A DNA stretch of 24,329 nucleotides, taken from NCBI GenBank assembly GCA_964369235.1, contig CAYJEQ010000039.1:1-24329 (forward strand). Reading direction: 5' to 3'. Shown here one piece after another: positions 15,524 through 22,572 of the stretch (positions are counted from its first letter, which is position 1; every line of letters starts with the position of its first letter). The translations under genes were made by a program, and so were the position numbers. Under the pieces are notes generated by a model. The model was not told where the DNA came from, searched no databases, and worked only from the letters and a program-made list of their open reading frames with translations. This DNA is from CAYJEQ01 sp964369235 (GTDB taxonomy: Bacteria > Bacillota > Clostridia > Oscillospirales > Ruminococcaceae).

Positions 15524-16216
15524 TTAATCTAACTTAATACCTTTTTTCTTTGCAATATGTTTTGGTATTAGAGATACTAAGAATAATACAACCCCTGCCA
15601 CTGCAAACTGTACTAGCAGTTTTAAGGATACACCATTAGTAGCAATTTCCCCTGCTAGGAATGCGTATATAAATGACCCTGGTGCCATTGTCACCAGTGA
15701 AACTATAGCAAATGTTCCCACCTTCATAGAGGTAACTCCATAAGCATAGTTTTGCACATTAAATGGGAAAATAGGTACAAGTCTTGTTAGGATTAAAAAG
15801 CTAGTTCCGTTTTCACTTACACCATCTTCAATTTTTTTGAATATTGGGTTACCTTCGAATTTACTTGTAATAAATCCTCTAGCTACATATTTAGCAATAA
15901 TAAATGCCACTGTTGCCCCTATGGTAGCACCAACTAGGGATAGGATTCCACCTAACACAGAACCAAAGGTTATCCCAGCCACAATAGTAAATGCTGACGC
16001 CGGTAACATACACACTGCAACTACTATATAAAGTAGTATATAGATAATATATCCTATTATCCCCAGTTCGCTAAACCATGCTTGTAGTGCATCAATATCA
16101 GTTAGAAAGCTAATAAATCCAGTTTTATATGCTAGAAATAATAGTCCTATAATCCCAAGTATCACAATAATATGTACTGGCTTTATACCACCTTTTCTTG
16201 CTTTTGTCTCTTCCAT
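15524..16216 (-). CDS. TVP38/TMEM64 (DedA-superfamily) membrane protein, YdjX/YdjZ-like
   Basis: This inner-membrane protein of 230 residues has an N-terminal cytoplasmic basic stretch and membrane segments near 14-30, 52-72, 78-110, 160-185 and 200-220. The family core is recognisable: MLPASAFTIVAGITFGSVLGG (70-90, read in parts), a Gly-rich segment LSLVGATIGATVAFIIAKY, and RLVPIFPFNVQNYAYG (145-160), where the Arg, Pro and Asn residues are typical. Such proteins are probably transporters or lipid scramblases; the activity of this subgroup is not known. The ATG at 16228 abuts AGAAAGGA, and the ATG at 16216 is preferred. It begins the ydj/ynj-like part of the operon and has a special leader (16229-16343) that is partly duplicated in front of the DUF2500 gene. 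Confidence 0.9.
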   Translation of the reverse strand: MEETKARKGGIKPVHIIVILGIIGLLFLAYKTGFISFLTDIDALQAWFSELGIIGYIIYILLYIVVAVCMLPASAFTIVAGITFGSVLGGILSLVGATIGATVAFIIAKYVARGFITSKFEGNPIFKKIEDGVSENGTSFLILTRLVPIFPFNVQNYAYGVTSMKVGTFAIVSLVTMAPGSFIYAFLAGEIATNGVSLKLLVQFAVAGVVLFLVSLIPKHIAKKKGIKLD

Positions 16217-16228
16217 ATAAATATTCAT

Positions 16229-16343
16229 TCCTTTCTTGGTGTTTTGTGTCTTTTCTCATAATTATTATGAGAAATTTCGGGTGTTATAATGACCTAAAAA
16301 CACAAAACCCATGTTTTAAACTTTGTTTCAAACTAACTTCCAT
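16229..16343 (-). promoter_or_regulatory. Leader of the TVP38 gene, duplicated at 23965-24050
   Basis: On the minus strand this 115-base region holds an imperfect GTTTGAAAC...GTTTAAAAC repeat (16313-16333), a second stem GGGTnTT.../...AAnACCC, a segment absent from the other copy, and AGAAAGGAATG at the gene start. It aligns closely with 23965-24050 apart from that extra segment of about 29 bases. A short frame (16343 to 16284, 19 codons) starting MEVSLKQSLKHGF has a counterpart in the other copy. It may be a cis-regulatory RNA, a leader peptide, or a protein-binding region. Confidence 0.6.
16252..16274 (-). promoter_or_regulatory. Perfect 11-1-11 palindrome, Fur-family-like box
   Basis: The arms TTTCTCATAAT and ATTATGAGAAA surround a single T. 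The core TCATAAT-T-ATTATGA has the 7-1-7 architecture of Fur, PerR and Zur operators (Bacillus PerR: TTATAATnATTATAA; Fur: TGATAATnATTATCA) and matches each at most positions. As RNA it would be a perfect hairpin, so a role at RNA level is also possible. Confidence 0.5.
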
Positions 16344-16368
16344 CATTCTTTATTAGATAATAAAACTC

Positions 16369-17136
16369 TTATCTTGCCATGATTTTTTTGATACCCTGCT
16401 TTGTTTTAAATCTATTGCCCCACGCAGTCATTGTCTGTGACAGTGTATCCACTGGAGGTGCATCGCCTTTTTTCACCACATCTCCATATACTAAATCAAG
16501 TATATGCCATGCCTTAGCTCCACCTAGTAGCATTGACTGTCTACAAGCTGCGCAATAGGTTACTACTTCCTCTGTTGGGAAATCCCCAACTCGTCTTTCC
16601 ATAACCCTTTTTGCCACCTCTGGATTTGCTGGCACTACCATACCACCAAAGCCACAACATCTTGTTTTATCTTTGGTTTTCTCTGGCTCTACAAAATTAT
16701 ACCCTAGCTCGGTCATTATCCAACGAATACCCTCATGAATATCTTTGTAAGGTCTAATTGAGCAAGAATCATGCATGGAGAATACCACATCACTATTCTT
16801 TGCCTTACCTACTAATGCTGGTGGCAGTCCAATCTCAGGGAATAGTGACCAGAGAGAGGTAACCTTAATATTAGGATTAAGCCCCATTGTTTTGTAGCAA
16901 CTCTGACAGGCTACTATTACCTCATCTACTCCACATTCCTCTAAATCTCTTGTAAGTCCATCAAATCTCTCATGAAATTTTTCTTCCTGACCTACCGCCT
17001 TAGTTGGTTTACCACAACACTTCTGTATTACAGATAAATCTGGGTAAACTGTTTTTAGATGCTCAATTGTTTTAAGCACTAAATCCGGATTATATGACGA
17101 TAGCGCACAGCCACCGATAAATGCTTTTCTTCCCAT
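16369..17136 (-). CDS. HdrB-like protein with two CCG domains
   Basis: This soluble 255-residue protein carries two full Cys-rich CCG motifs. The first is C10-x29-CC-x35-CxxC (GGCALSS ... QKCCGKP ... ACQSCYK), the second CS-x33-RCCGFGG ... x33-CAACRQS. In heterodisulfide reductase HdrB these cysteines bind the two non-cubane [4Fe-4S] clusters that split a disulfide. Related CCG proteins occur in succinate:quinone reductases, glycolate and lactate oxidases and other redox complexes, so the substrate is not fixed by the motif. No membrane segment is seen. The ATG at 17148 abuts AAGGG; the ATG at 17136 is chosen. It lies 20-33 bases after the flavoprotein gene, which ends in an HdrC-like domain, so the two products probably form one electron-transfer complex. 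Confidence 0.87.
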   Translation of the reverse strand: MGRKAFIGGCALSSYNPDLVLKTIEHLKTVYPDLSVIQKCCGKPTKAVGQEEKFHERFDGLTRDLEECGVDEVIVACQSCYKTMGLNPNIKVTSLWSLFPEIGLPPALVGKAKNSDVVFSMHDSCSIRPYKDIHEGIRWIMTELGYNFVEPEKTKDKTRCCGFGGMVVPANPEVAKRVMERRVGDFPTEEVVTYCAACRQSMLLGGAKAWHILDLVYGDVVKKGDAPPVDTLSQTMTAWGNRFKTKQGIKKIMAR

Positions 17137-17168
17137 TATTATGCCCATTCCCTTCTTATAATGATTAA

Positions 17169-18956
17169 TTAATCCATCTTTTTACCTTTGCGTGTTGTTG
17201 TAAATAGTTTGCTAAAGCCTAATAGCTGATGCATATTAATAGCCTTATGTCCAGCCATTGGAGAATTACCACCATTAGCCTTAACCATATCTTTTCTAAT
17301 TGCACCAAATAGCTCTGCGAATTTATAATCTTCTGGGCAAACTAATGTACACTGATCACACATATTACAGGAGTAACATATTACTGGATCAATCTCACCT
17401 GTTGCTAGGAATTTCTCAAATAATTCTCCTGGATAATCTGCAAAATCATTAAGCATAATACACTCAACCATACACTTCTTACATTCACATTTAAAACATC
17501 TTGAGGCTTCTGCAACTGCTGTTTCTGTATCAAAGCCAAAATCACACTCATCAAAGGTCTTAATGCGTGTAGCCACATCCATCTCTCTTGTATGATTTCT
17601 TGGAATATCTGTGGCATCTTCTGGAAGTGGAATATCTAGCTTAGACTGGAAGGAATATTCCTGAGTAAAATCTCTATCTTCTGATAGGTCTTTACCTTCT
17701 AGATATCTCATTACTGATATAGCAGCTTTTCTACCTAGTGCCATAGCTTCTACAACTATATTGCTTCCACCACAGTCTCCTGCAATAAACACACCATCTG
17801 TGGCTGTTGCCATAGTGTCCTTATCACAGCTGTATCTACCGCCTCTACCCTGTTCTACTTCACCTGCTGTAGCGTCTTCAACTATCTGCCCTGTAGCAAA
17901 TATTATAGTGTCACAGGCAATGGTTTTGGTGTTTTCTGTATATACTGGATTAAATCTGCCTTCACTGTCAAATATACTACTTACTTCTTGAATGATAGCA
18001 CCAGTAACTAATCCATTTTCTCCTAAAATCTCTTTTGTACCATGGGAGGTATGATAGATTACACCCTCAGCAGATGCACCATGTTGCTCATGGGAGCTCG
18101 CTGGCATGGTCTTATCACACTCTAGACAAACTAGGTTAACACTCTCTGCTCCTAGTCTTAGTGATGTTCTAGCACAGTCCATGGCAACATCACCACCACC
18201 GATTACCATAACATTCTTACATGGGTAATCAGTTCTAGCCTCTAGTGACGCTAACTTTAAGAAATCCACTGCATTAGTAATATTCTTATTATCATCACCC
18301 TTAGTCGGAATCTGACTGCCTTTATGGGCGCCATTAGCCACTACTACTGCGTCGTAGGAACCTTTTATCTCAGCAAAGGATATATCCTTTCCAACTTCTA
18401 CACCCATCTTAAATTCAATACCAAGGTTTTCAAGATACTTATATTCAAAGTCGATTACATCTCTTGGTAAACGGTAAGCTGGAATACCAACTCTCATCAT
18501 CCCACCATATACATCTAACTTCTCATATATCGTTACCTGATGACCTTCTTTTACTAGGTCAATTGCTGCTTGTGCTCCTGCTGGCCCTGCGCCTATTACA
18601 GCAACCTTTCTGCCTGTGTCAGGTTTCTTGCTTGTATCCCACAGTTCTTCTTTATCAGCATTATCTGCTGCATATCGCTTAAGGGCAGCTATAGATATAG
18701 GCTGGTCGTATTCTTTACATCTGCGACATACATCTTCACAAGGATGTGCGCAAATTCTTCCTAGAGAACCAGGTAAAAATAGCTTCTCTCTAATTTTTAG
18801 CAGTGCTGCCTGGGTATCTCCATCTTTGATTAGGTTAACATAGCCTATTGCATCGGTGTGCATTGGACATGTTGTAGTACAGGGTGCATGATTATGACCC
18901 TGACATTCCTCAGCAATAGTCATAGCGGTCTTCATTACCTTTTCACTAAAGTTCAA
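17169..18956 (-). CDS. GltD-like NAD(P)H flavoprotein fused to an HdrC-like iron-sulfur domain
   Basis: This cytoplasmic oxidoreductase of 595 residues has three parts. Residues 1-100 form the N-terminal cluster domain of GltD/dihydropyrimidine dehydrogenase type (C26, C30, C69, C73, C77, C80). Residues 115-425 hold the FAD fold (VAVIGAGPAGAQA, G122-x-G-x2-G127), the NAD(P) fold (VIGGGDVAMD, 251-260), and the FAD-closing FIAGDCGG near 390. The C-terminal part carries CFKCECKKCMVEC (487-499) and CYSCNMCDQCTLVCP (527-541), the second matching the cluster motif of HdrC. Plain GltD ends before this part. It probably passes electrons from NAD(P)H through FAD and clusters to the HdrB-like partner encoded next. 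The start is TTG at 18956 behind AAAGGAGG. It is the first gene of the operon, under the promoter at 19097-19125. Confidence 0.88.
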   Translation of the reverse strand: MNFSEKVMKTAMTIAEECQGHNHAPCTTTCPMHTDAIGYVNLIKDGDTQAALLKIREKLFLPGSLGRICAHPCEDVCRRCKEYDQPISIAALKRYAADNADKEELWDTSKKPDTGRKVAVIGAGPAGAQAAIDLVKEGHQVTIYEKLDVYGGMMRVGIPAYRLPRDVIDFEYKYLENLGIEFKMGVEVGKDISFAEIKGSYDAVVVANGAHKGSQIPTKGDDNKNITNAVDFLKLASLEARTDYPCKNVMVIGGGDVAMDCARTSLRLGAESVNLVCLECDKTMPASSHEQHGASAEGVIYHTSHGTKEILGENGLVTGAIIQEVSSIFDSEGRFNPVYTENTKTIACDTIIFATGQIVEDATAGEVEQGRGGRYSCDKDTMATATDGVFIAGDCGGSNIVVEAMALGRKAAISVMRYLEGKDLSEDRDFTQEYSFQSKLDIPLPEDATDIPRNHTREMDVATRIKTFDECDFGFDTETAVAEASRCFKCECKKCMVECIMLNDFADYPGELFEKFLATGEIDPVICYSCNMCDQCTLVCPEDYKFAELFGAIRKDMVKANGGNSPMAGHKAINMHQLLGFSKLFTTTRKGKKMD

Positions 18957-19052
18957 TGGTGTAGCCTCCTTTAAATAACATATATAAAATTTTATTTAAC
19001 CTACTTGTTCATTGGGAATTACATGGAAAATATTTCTTGTTACATCTGTTAG

Positions 19053-19075
19053 ATAATCTAAATTTTTTGGATTAT
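19053..19075 (-). promoter_or_regulatory. Candidate operator downstream of the operon promoter
   Basis: ATAATCTAAA and TTTGGATTAT are 10-base arms with one mismatch around TTT. The repeat lies roughly 15-37 bases after the predicted transcript start of the minus-strand operon, a position where a repressor could block elongation. Confidence 0.4.
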
Positions 19076-19096
19076 TTTACTAATTTTACACAAAGA

Positions 19097-19125
19097 ATTA
19101 TATCATATTGGTATTTTTATGTCAA
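19097..19125 (-). promoter_or_regulatory. Consensus SigA promoter of the HdrBC-ynj operon
   Basis: On the minus strand TTGACA (19125-19120), a 17-base spacer and TATAAT (19102-19097) match the SigA consensus at all twelve positions. The predicted leader is about 130 bases. No other promoter of this quality is seen before the downstream genes. Confidence 0.85.
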
Positions 19126-19425
19126 TTTTGTATATTTATATTTTGTTTTTCCAAAGCATATATCGGTTATAAAAAAATACTATTTTAAGATATATTTGTA
19201 TAAATGGGATAATCACTTATTATTTTTCAACAAATATATTTGTAAAAATATGTTATATTTACCTTAAAGTTCTCTTGTATTCTACATCAACTATTGCCAT
19301 ATAATTTATATTTTGTATAGTTATACTAATCATTATTGTACTATTGTATCATTATGAAACATAAACATATTTATGTAATGTCATATATTTATAAAATACA
19401 TCAAATGCTGAAAGGATTATGTAAT
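19126..19425. other. AT-rich intergenic region upstream of yabP
   Basis: No convincing gene is seen. It must contain the yabP promoter, which in Bacillus is under sporulation sigma control; a clear SigE-type -35/-10 pair cannot be picked out by eye among the AT-rich sequence. A short palindrome GTATAGTTATAC lies near 19315-19326. Confidence 0.4.
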
Positions 19426-19704
19426 ATGTATAAAGAAAAAGTTGAGATTTTAAGTCATAGCCTTGTATTAGAGGGGCGGAGTAATTTGAAAATAACTGGG
19501 GTTAAAGATATAGAAAGCTTTGACGAGAGCCTTGTTGTGCTTTTTACCAGTGAAGGTCTTTTAAACATTCATGGCAGTGGGCTACACATAAGTAAAATTG
19601 ACCTAGATTGTGGTAATATTGCCTTAGATGGAGAGGTATTCACTATTAACTACAGTGGTGGAGAATCTAATAAAACAAGTTTCTTTAGCAAAATATTTAG
19701 ATAA
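19426..19704 (+). CDS. yabP: Sporulation protein YabP
   Basis: This 92-residue protein matches the YabP family of spore-formers. Typical stretches are LSHSLVLEGRSNLKITGVKDIESFDES near the N-terminus, VLFTSEGLLNIHGSGLHISKIDLDCGNIALDG in the middle, and a closing FFSKIFR. In Bacillus subtilis yabP is transcribed in the mother cell during sporulation, and the product is linked to spore coat or cortex formation through YabQ. The frame stays open upstream to 19336, but AAAGGA with 9-base spacing supports the ATG at 19426 and this gives the normal family length. The order yabP-yabQ-divIC-yabR is the Bacillus order. Confidence 0.92.
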   Translation: MYKEKVEILSHSLVLEGRSNLKITGVKDIESFDESLVVLFTSEGLLNIHGSGLHISKIDLDCGNIALDGEVFTINYSGGESNKTSFFSKIFR

Positions 19705-19730
19705 TCTATCAGGAAAGGTAGGTCTTGTTT

Positions 19731-20099
19731 GTGGAGATATATCTAACTAAGCAGCTNNNNNNNNNNCTACTGGATTTTCTTTATTCTTGGTTAGTAGGCG
19801 GATTTTTAGGAATAGTCTTTGATACATTTTAAACTATAGAAATCCTTAAAGAGCCACATAAAGCTGAACTGTTTATCTACGATATTTTATTTATACTAAT
19901 CTTTGGTTGTAGTTATTTTCTATATACTTTATATGTGGACACTGGAGAACTGCGATTTTTTATATTAACTGGGATTACTCTAGGCTTTATTTTATACAAA
20001 GCTACCTTAAGCAGATATATAATGGGAATATTTTATAAAATATATGTTACTGTCAAAAAATCTCTAATTGCTATAAGAAATATATTTATAAGTAATTAG
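19731..20099 (+). pseudogene. yabQ: yabQ, broken by an in-frame TAA and an assembly gap
   Basis: Translating from GTG at 19731 (Shine-Dalgarno GGTAGGT; an in-frame TTG at 19725 is an alternative) gives MEIYLTKQL, then the gap at 19757-19766, then LLDFLYSWLVGGFLGIVFDTF, a TAA at 19830-19832, and on in the same frame TIEILKEPHKAELFIYDILF and further to TAG at 20097. The hydrophobic pattern, FDTF near the start of the first loop, and position after yabP identify YabQ, a mother-cell membrane protein needed for spore cortex in Bacillus subtilis. The frame holds across the gap both as drawn and when the shared CT is collapsed. A single base change (for example AAA to TAA) would explain the stop. 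It could also be a consensus error, since the contig end is only 65 bases away. Confidence 0.8.
19757..19766. other. Assembly gap (10 N) inside yabQ
   Basis: Ten Ns follow ...AAGCAGCT and precede CTACTGG.... Only a two-base overlap (CT) is shared by the flanks, so a contig overlap is less clear than at 15150. The yabQ frame continues across either way. Confidence 0.8.
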
Positions 20100-20171
20100 G
20101 TTTTTTTATAACAAAATAGAGAATTTAATAAGAAAAATTATAATAAATTTAAAAAAAATATCAAAAATCAC

Positions 20172-20201
20172 TTGATAATCTTATACACTTTGTTGTATAA
20201 T
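20172..20201 (+). promoter_or_regulatory. SigA promoter for divIC
   Basis: TTGATA (20172-20177), an 18-base spacer and TATAAT (20196-20201) lie 50 bases before the divIC start. This would give divIC and yabR vegetative expression independent of yabP-yabQ. Confidence 0.75.
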
Positions 20202-20250
20202 AAGATATATAACTGTAAATTTTTATAACCTGTAGAGAGGATGTGAACTA

Positions 20251-20541
20251 ATGGCAAAAACAAAAAAACAAAATAATAATTTTATATTTAAAATTTGCGC
20301 TATTGGATTCATCTGCATTGCTTTAGTTAACCTAATTGATCTACAGATTCAGCTATCTAATAAGAAGCAGGAGCTGAATGATATTAGTGAACAGCTTTAT
20401 ATAGCTAATATAGAGAATAAAGAGCTAGAAATGGTTCTTGGTAAAACCACCGATGAATCTTATATTGAACGAGTGGCACAAGAAGAGCTTGACTTTGCAT
20501 ACCCTGATGAGAAGGTATACATCGATATTTCTGGCAGCTAG
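20251..20541 (+). CDS. divIC: Septum formation initiator DivIC/FtsB
   Basis: This 96-residue bitopic cell-division protein has a short basic cytoplasmic N-terminus, one membrane segment (about residues 13-29), and a coiled coil (about 30-65, LQIQLSNKKQELNDISEQLYIANIENKELE). It ends with the conserved DESYIERVAQEELDFAYPDEKVYI motif region (read in parts), typical of DivIC/FtsB proteins. DivIC works with FtsL and DivIB in the divisome to activate septal wall synthesis. The ATG follows GAGAGGATG by an acceptable distance. It has its own promoter in the gap after yabQ and is probably transcribed with the S1-domain gene 34 bases downstream. Confidence 0.93.
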   Translation: MAKTKKQNNNFIFKICAIGFICIALVNLIDLQIQLSNKKQELNDISEQLYIANIENKELEMVLGKTTDESYIERVAQEELDFAYPDEKVYIDISGS

Positions 20542-20575
20542 ATCTATTAATTATTCAAGGAGGATTTTCTAAAAA

Positions 20576-21142
20576 ATGCAGGAAGTCACTATAGGTAGTA
20601 TATTAGAAGGTAAGGTTACAGGCATAACTAAATTTGGTGCCTTTGTAGAAATTGGTGAAGGCGCTACAGGTATGGTTCATATTTCTGAGGTAGCTTCTAA
20701 CTATGTTAATGAAATTAGAGATCACCTTACTGAAAATCAACAGGTTAAGGTTAAAGTCCTATCTGTTTCCGAAGATGGCAAGATAAGTCTTTCTATTAAG
20801 AAAGCCCAGCCTCGTGAGTTTAACGAAAATAATAGATATAGCAGTAATAGACAGCAAGGCAATAGATCTAGTGATGGATATAGGGATAACAGACAAGGTG
20901 GAGGTAAGTCTGGTGGATATAATAAGCCAAGGTCAAATAGCCGTCCATATAACCCTAACCCAGCACCACTAGATTACAGTAGCATCCCTGAGTATGTAAG
21001 CCCAAAAAATCGTGGTGATGACCAGTCTTTTGAGGATATGATGTCTAAGTTTAAGCAGTCTAGTGACGACAAAATGACCGATTTAAAGAAATACATAGAT
21101 GTTAAGCGTGGTTCTAGTAATAGAAGAAGTCAGCCAAGATAA
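20576..21142 (+). CDS. yabR: S1 RNA-binding domain protein YabR
   Basis: This 188-residue RNA-binding protein has one S1 domain at residues 5-75 (GSILEGKVTGITKFGAFVEI, GATGMVHISEVAS, VKVKVLSVSEDGKISLSIKKA). A long low-complexity tail rich in Asn, Arg, Ser, Gly and Gln follows (about 76-130, RYSSNRQQGNRSSDGYRDNRQ), and a conserved helical end SFEDMMSKFKQSSDDKMTDLK. The layout is that of YabR/general stress protein 13-like proteins that bind RNA or ribosomes. AAGGAGG lies 12 bases before the ATG. The neighbour divIC is the standard one in Firmicutes. Confidence 0.92.
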   Translation: MQEVTIGSILEGKVTGITKFGAFVEIGEGATGMVHISEVASNYVNEIRDHLTENQQVKVKVLSVSEDGKISLSIKKAQPREFNENNRYSSNRQQGNRSSDGYRDNRQGGGKSGGYNKPRSNSRPYNPNPAPLDYSSIPEYVSPKNRGDDQSFEDMMSKFKQSSDDKMTDLKKYIDVKRGSSNRRSQPR

Positions 21143-21186
21143 TCACTTAAGAAAATAAAATATTATATAGCTTTTGCTAATTTTTA

Positions 21187-21313
21187 GGATAACTTGTATT
21201 TTATGCTTCCCATAGCTTCGGAAGTTATGTCAGGTTATCCATTTTCTATAGATAACATTAAGATAAATAAGTTGGACTGGTGTACTACTTGGTAGTTTAT
21301 CCCGTCACACCAG
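21187..21313 (+). promoter_or_regulatory. Structured leader before the amidohydrolase gene
   Basis: GGATAACTTG (21187-21196) pairs with CAGGTTATCC (21231-21240), enclosing an inner CTTCC/GGAAG hairpin. ATTTTCT follows, so this could end the divIC-yabR transcript. A second hairpin, CTGGTGT (21277-21283) with ACACCAG (21307-21313), encloses ACTAC-TTG-GTAGT and finishes six bases before the Shine-Dalgarno AAAGAGGAA. It may be a cis-regulatory RNA; I recognise no known class. Confidence 0.5.
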
Positions 21314-21330
21314 CGAGAAAGAGGAATATT

Positions 21331-22494
21331 ATGTTATTAACCAATATAAGAATTTACCCAGTTGTAGGCAGTGAAATATCAAATGGATACATCTATATAG
21401 TAGATGGTAAAATATCTGATATAGGCACTATGGACAGCCTTACCCTTACCCATCCAGAGACTATATCCCTAGATGGCACAACAGCATATCCAGGTTTTAT
21501 TGACGGACATTGCCACCTAGGCTTATTCGGTGATGGACTAGGTGTTGAAGGTGAAGATGGCAATGAAGATACCGATCCTATTACCCCACACCTACAGGCA
21601 ATTGATGGGATAAATCCAATGGATAGAGGTTTTTCTGAGGCCATAGAAGGCGGCGTAACTACCGTTGTAACAGGCCCCGGTAGTGCTAACCCTATTGCTG
21701 GGCAGTTCTGTGCTATTAAAACCACTGGAGTTATAGTGGACAAAATGCTAGTAGCTAAAAGCTGTGCTATGAAACTGGCTTTAGGAGAAAACCCTAAGAT
21801 GGTTTATCATGGCAAAGGCAATGCCCCAGCAACTCGTATGGCAACAGCAGCCCTTATAAGGGATCAGCTAAACAAAGGCAAAAAATACATGGAAGATATG
21901 GAAGAAGCCAAGGAAGATGATGAAGTAGATCAGCCTGAATATGATCAAAAGTGTGAAGCACTAATTCAGCTTCTTGATAAAACCATACCACCTCACATTC
22001 ACGCCCACCGAGCAGATGATATTGCAACTGCACTGCGTATATCTAGAGAATTTGACTTCTCTCCTGTTTTAGTACACTGCACAGAGGGACATCTGTTAGC
22101 AGATGAATTAGGAATCTCAAAAGCTGAGATTATCTGTGGCCCCCTAATAGGCTCCCGTTCTAAGCCTGAGCTTTCCAATCAGTCCCTTAAAAACCCAGCA
22201 ATTCTATCCTCTGCTGGAGCTAGAGTTTCTATCTGTACTGATCACCCTGAAGTGCCTATTCAGTATCTCGGTATTAGTGCTGGTTTAGCAGTGCGAGAAG
22301 GCATGGATTACCACAAGGCTATCCAGTCTATCACAATTAATCCTGCAATTCATGCTGGAATAGAGGCTAGTGTAGGCTCTCTAGAGGTTGGAAAAGATGC
22401 TGATATAGTATTGTTTGACTGTGATCCTCTAACCCTAGCTGCAAAGCCAAAGATGGTAATTATAAATGGCAAAATCCTATTAAATGACAGATAA
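21331..22494 (+). CDS. Amidohydrolase, imidazolonepropionase-like
   Basis: This cytoplasmic metal-dependent hydrolase of 387 residues has the amidohydrolase fold. Candidate metal ligands are H60-C-H62 (GFIDGHCHLG), the HIHAHRADD segment near 222-230, HCTEGH near 249-254, and the Asp in ICTDHPEVP near 304. The closing segment GSLEVGKDADIVLFDCDPL is typical of COG1228-type enzymes. A Glu/Asp/Lys-rich insertion (about 185-205) is charged and probably a surface loop. The substrate cannot be deduced; related enzymes cleave imidazolonepropionate, dipeptides or cyclic amides. The frame is open upstream to 21280, but AAAGAGG supports the ATG at 21331 and the upstream part is the leader hairpin. It is a single gene with its own terminator. 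Confidence 0.87.
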   Translation: MLLTNIRIYPVVGSEISNGYIYIVDGKISDIGTMDSLTLTHPETISLDGTTAYPGFIDGHCHLGLFGDGLGVEGEDGNEDTDPITPHLQAIDGINPMDRGFSEAIEGGVTTVVTGPGSANPIAGQFCAIKTTGVIVDKMLVAKSCAMKLALGENPKMVYHGKGNAPATRMATAALIRDQLNKGKKYMEDMEEAKEDDEVDQPEYDQKCEALIQLLDKTIPPHIHAHRADDIATALRISREFDFSPVLVHCTEGHLLADELGISKAEIICGPLIGSRSKPELSNQSLKNPAILSSAGARVSICTDHPEVPIQYLGISAGLAVREGMDYHKAIQSITINPAIHAGIEASVGSLEVGKDADIVLFDCDPLTLAAKPKMVIINGKILLNDR

Positions 22495-22504
22495 TAATAA
22501 AACT

Positions 22505-22550
22505 AAAACAGCTTGTAGCAAAGAAAATTGCTACAAGCTGTTTTTTCTTT
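22505..22550 (+). terminator. Intrinsic terminator of the amidohydrolase gene
   Basis: AAAACAGCTTGTAGCA and TGCTACAAGCTGTTTT form a perfect 16-bp stem with an 8-base loop, followed by TTTTTTCTTT, 10 bases after the stop codon. Confidence 0.93.
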
Positions 22551-22572
22551 ATAAAATATTAGGTGAAATTAT

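Noticed and set aside
19037..19267. Open frame in the gap upstream of yabP
   Set aside because: It is a Phe/Tyr/Leu-rich AT-driven frame without a ribosome binding site, and it overlaps the consensus promoter of the minus-strand operon.
19336..19425. Upstream extension of yabP to the first ATG at 19336
   Set aside because: It would add 30 residues absent from the family, and the only good Shine-Dalgarno lies just before 19426.
19830..19832. Stop-codon recoding (TAA read as an amino acid) in yabQ
   Set aside because: TAA is used as the ordinary stop of many intact genes here (for example yabP, the binding proteins, ynjC), so recoding is far less likely than a point mutation or base error.
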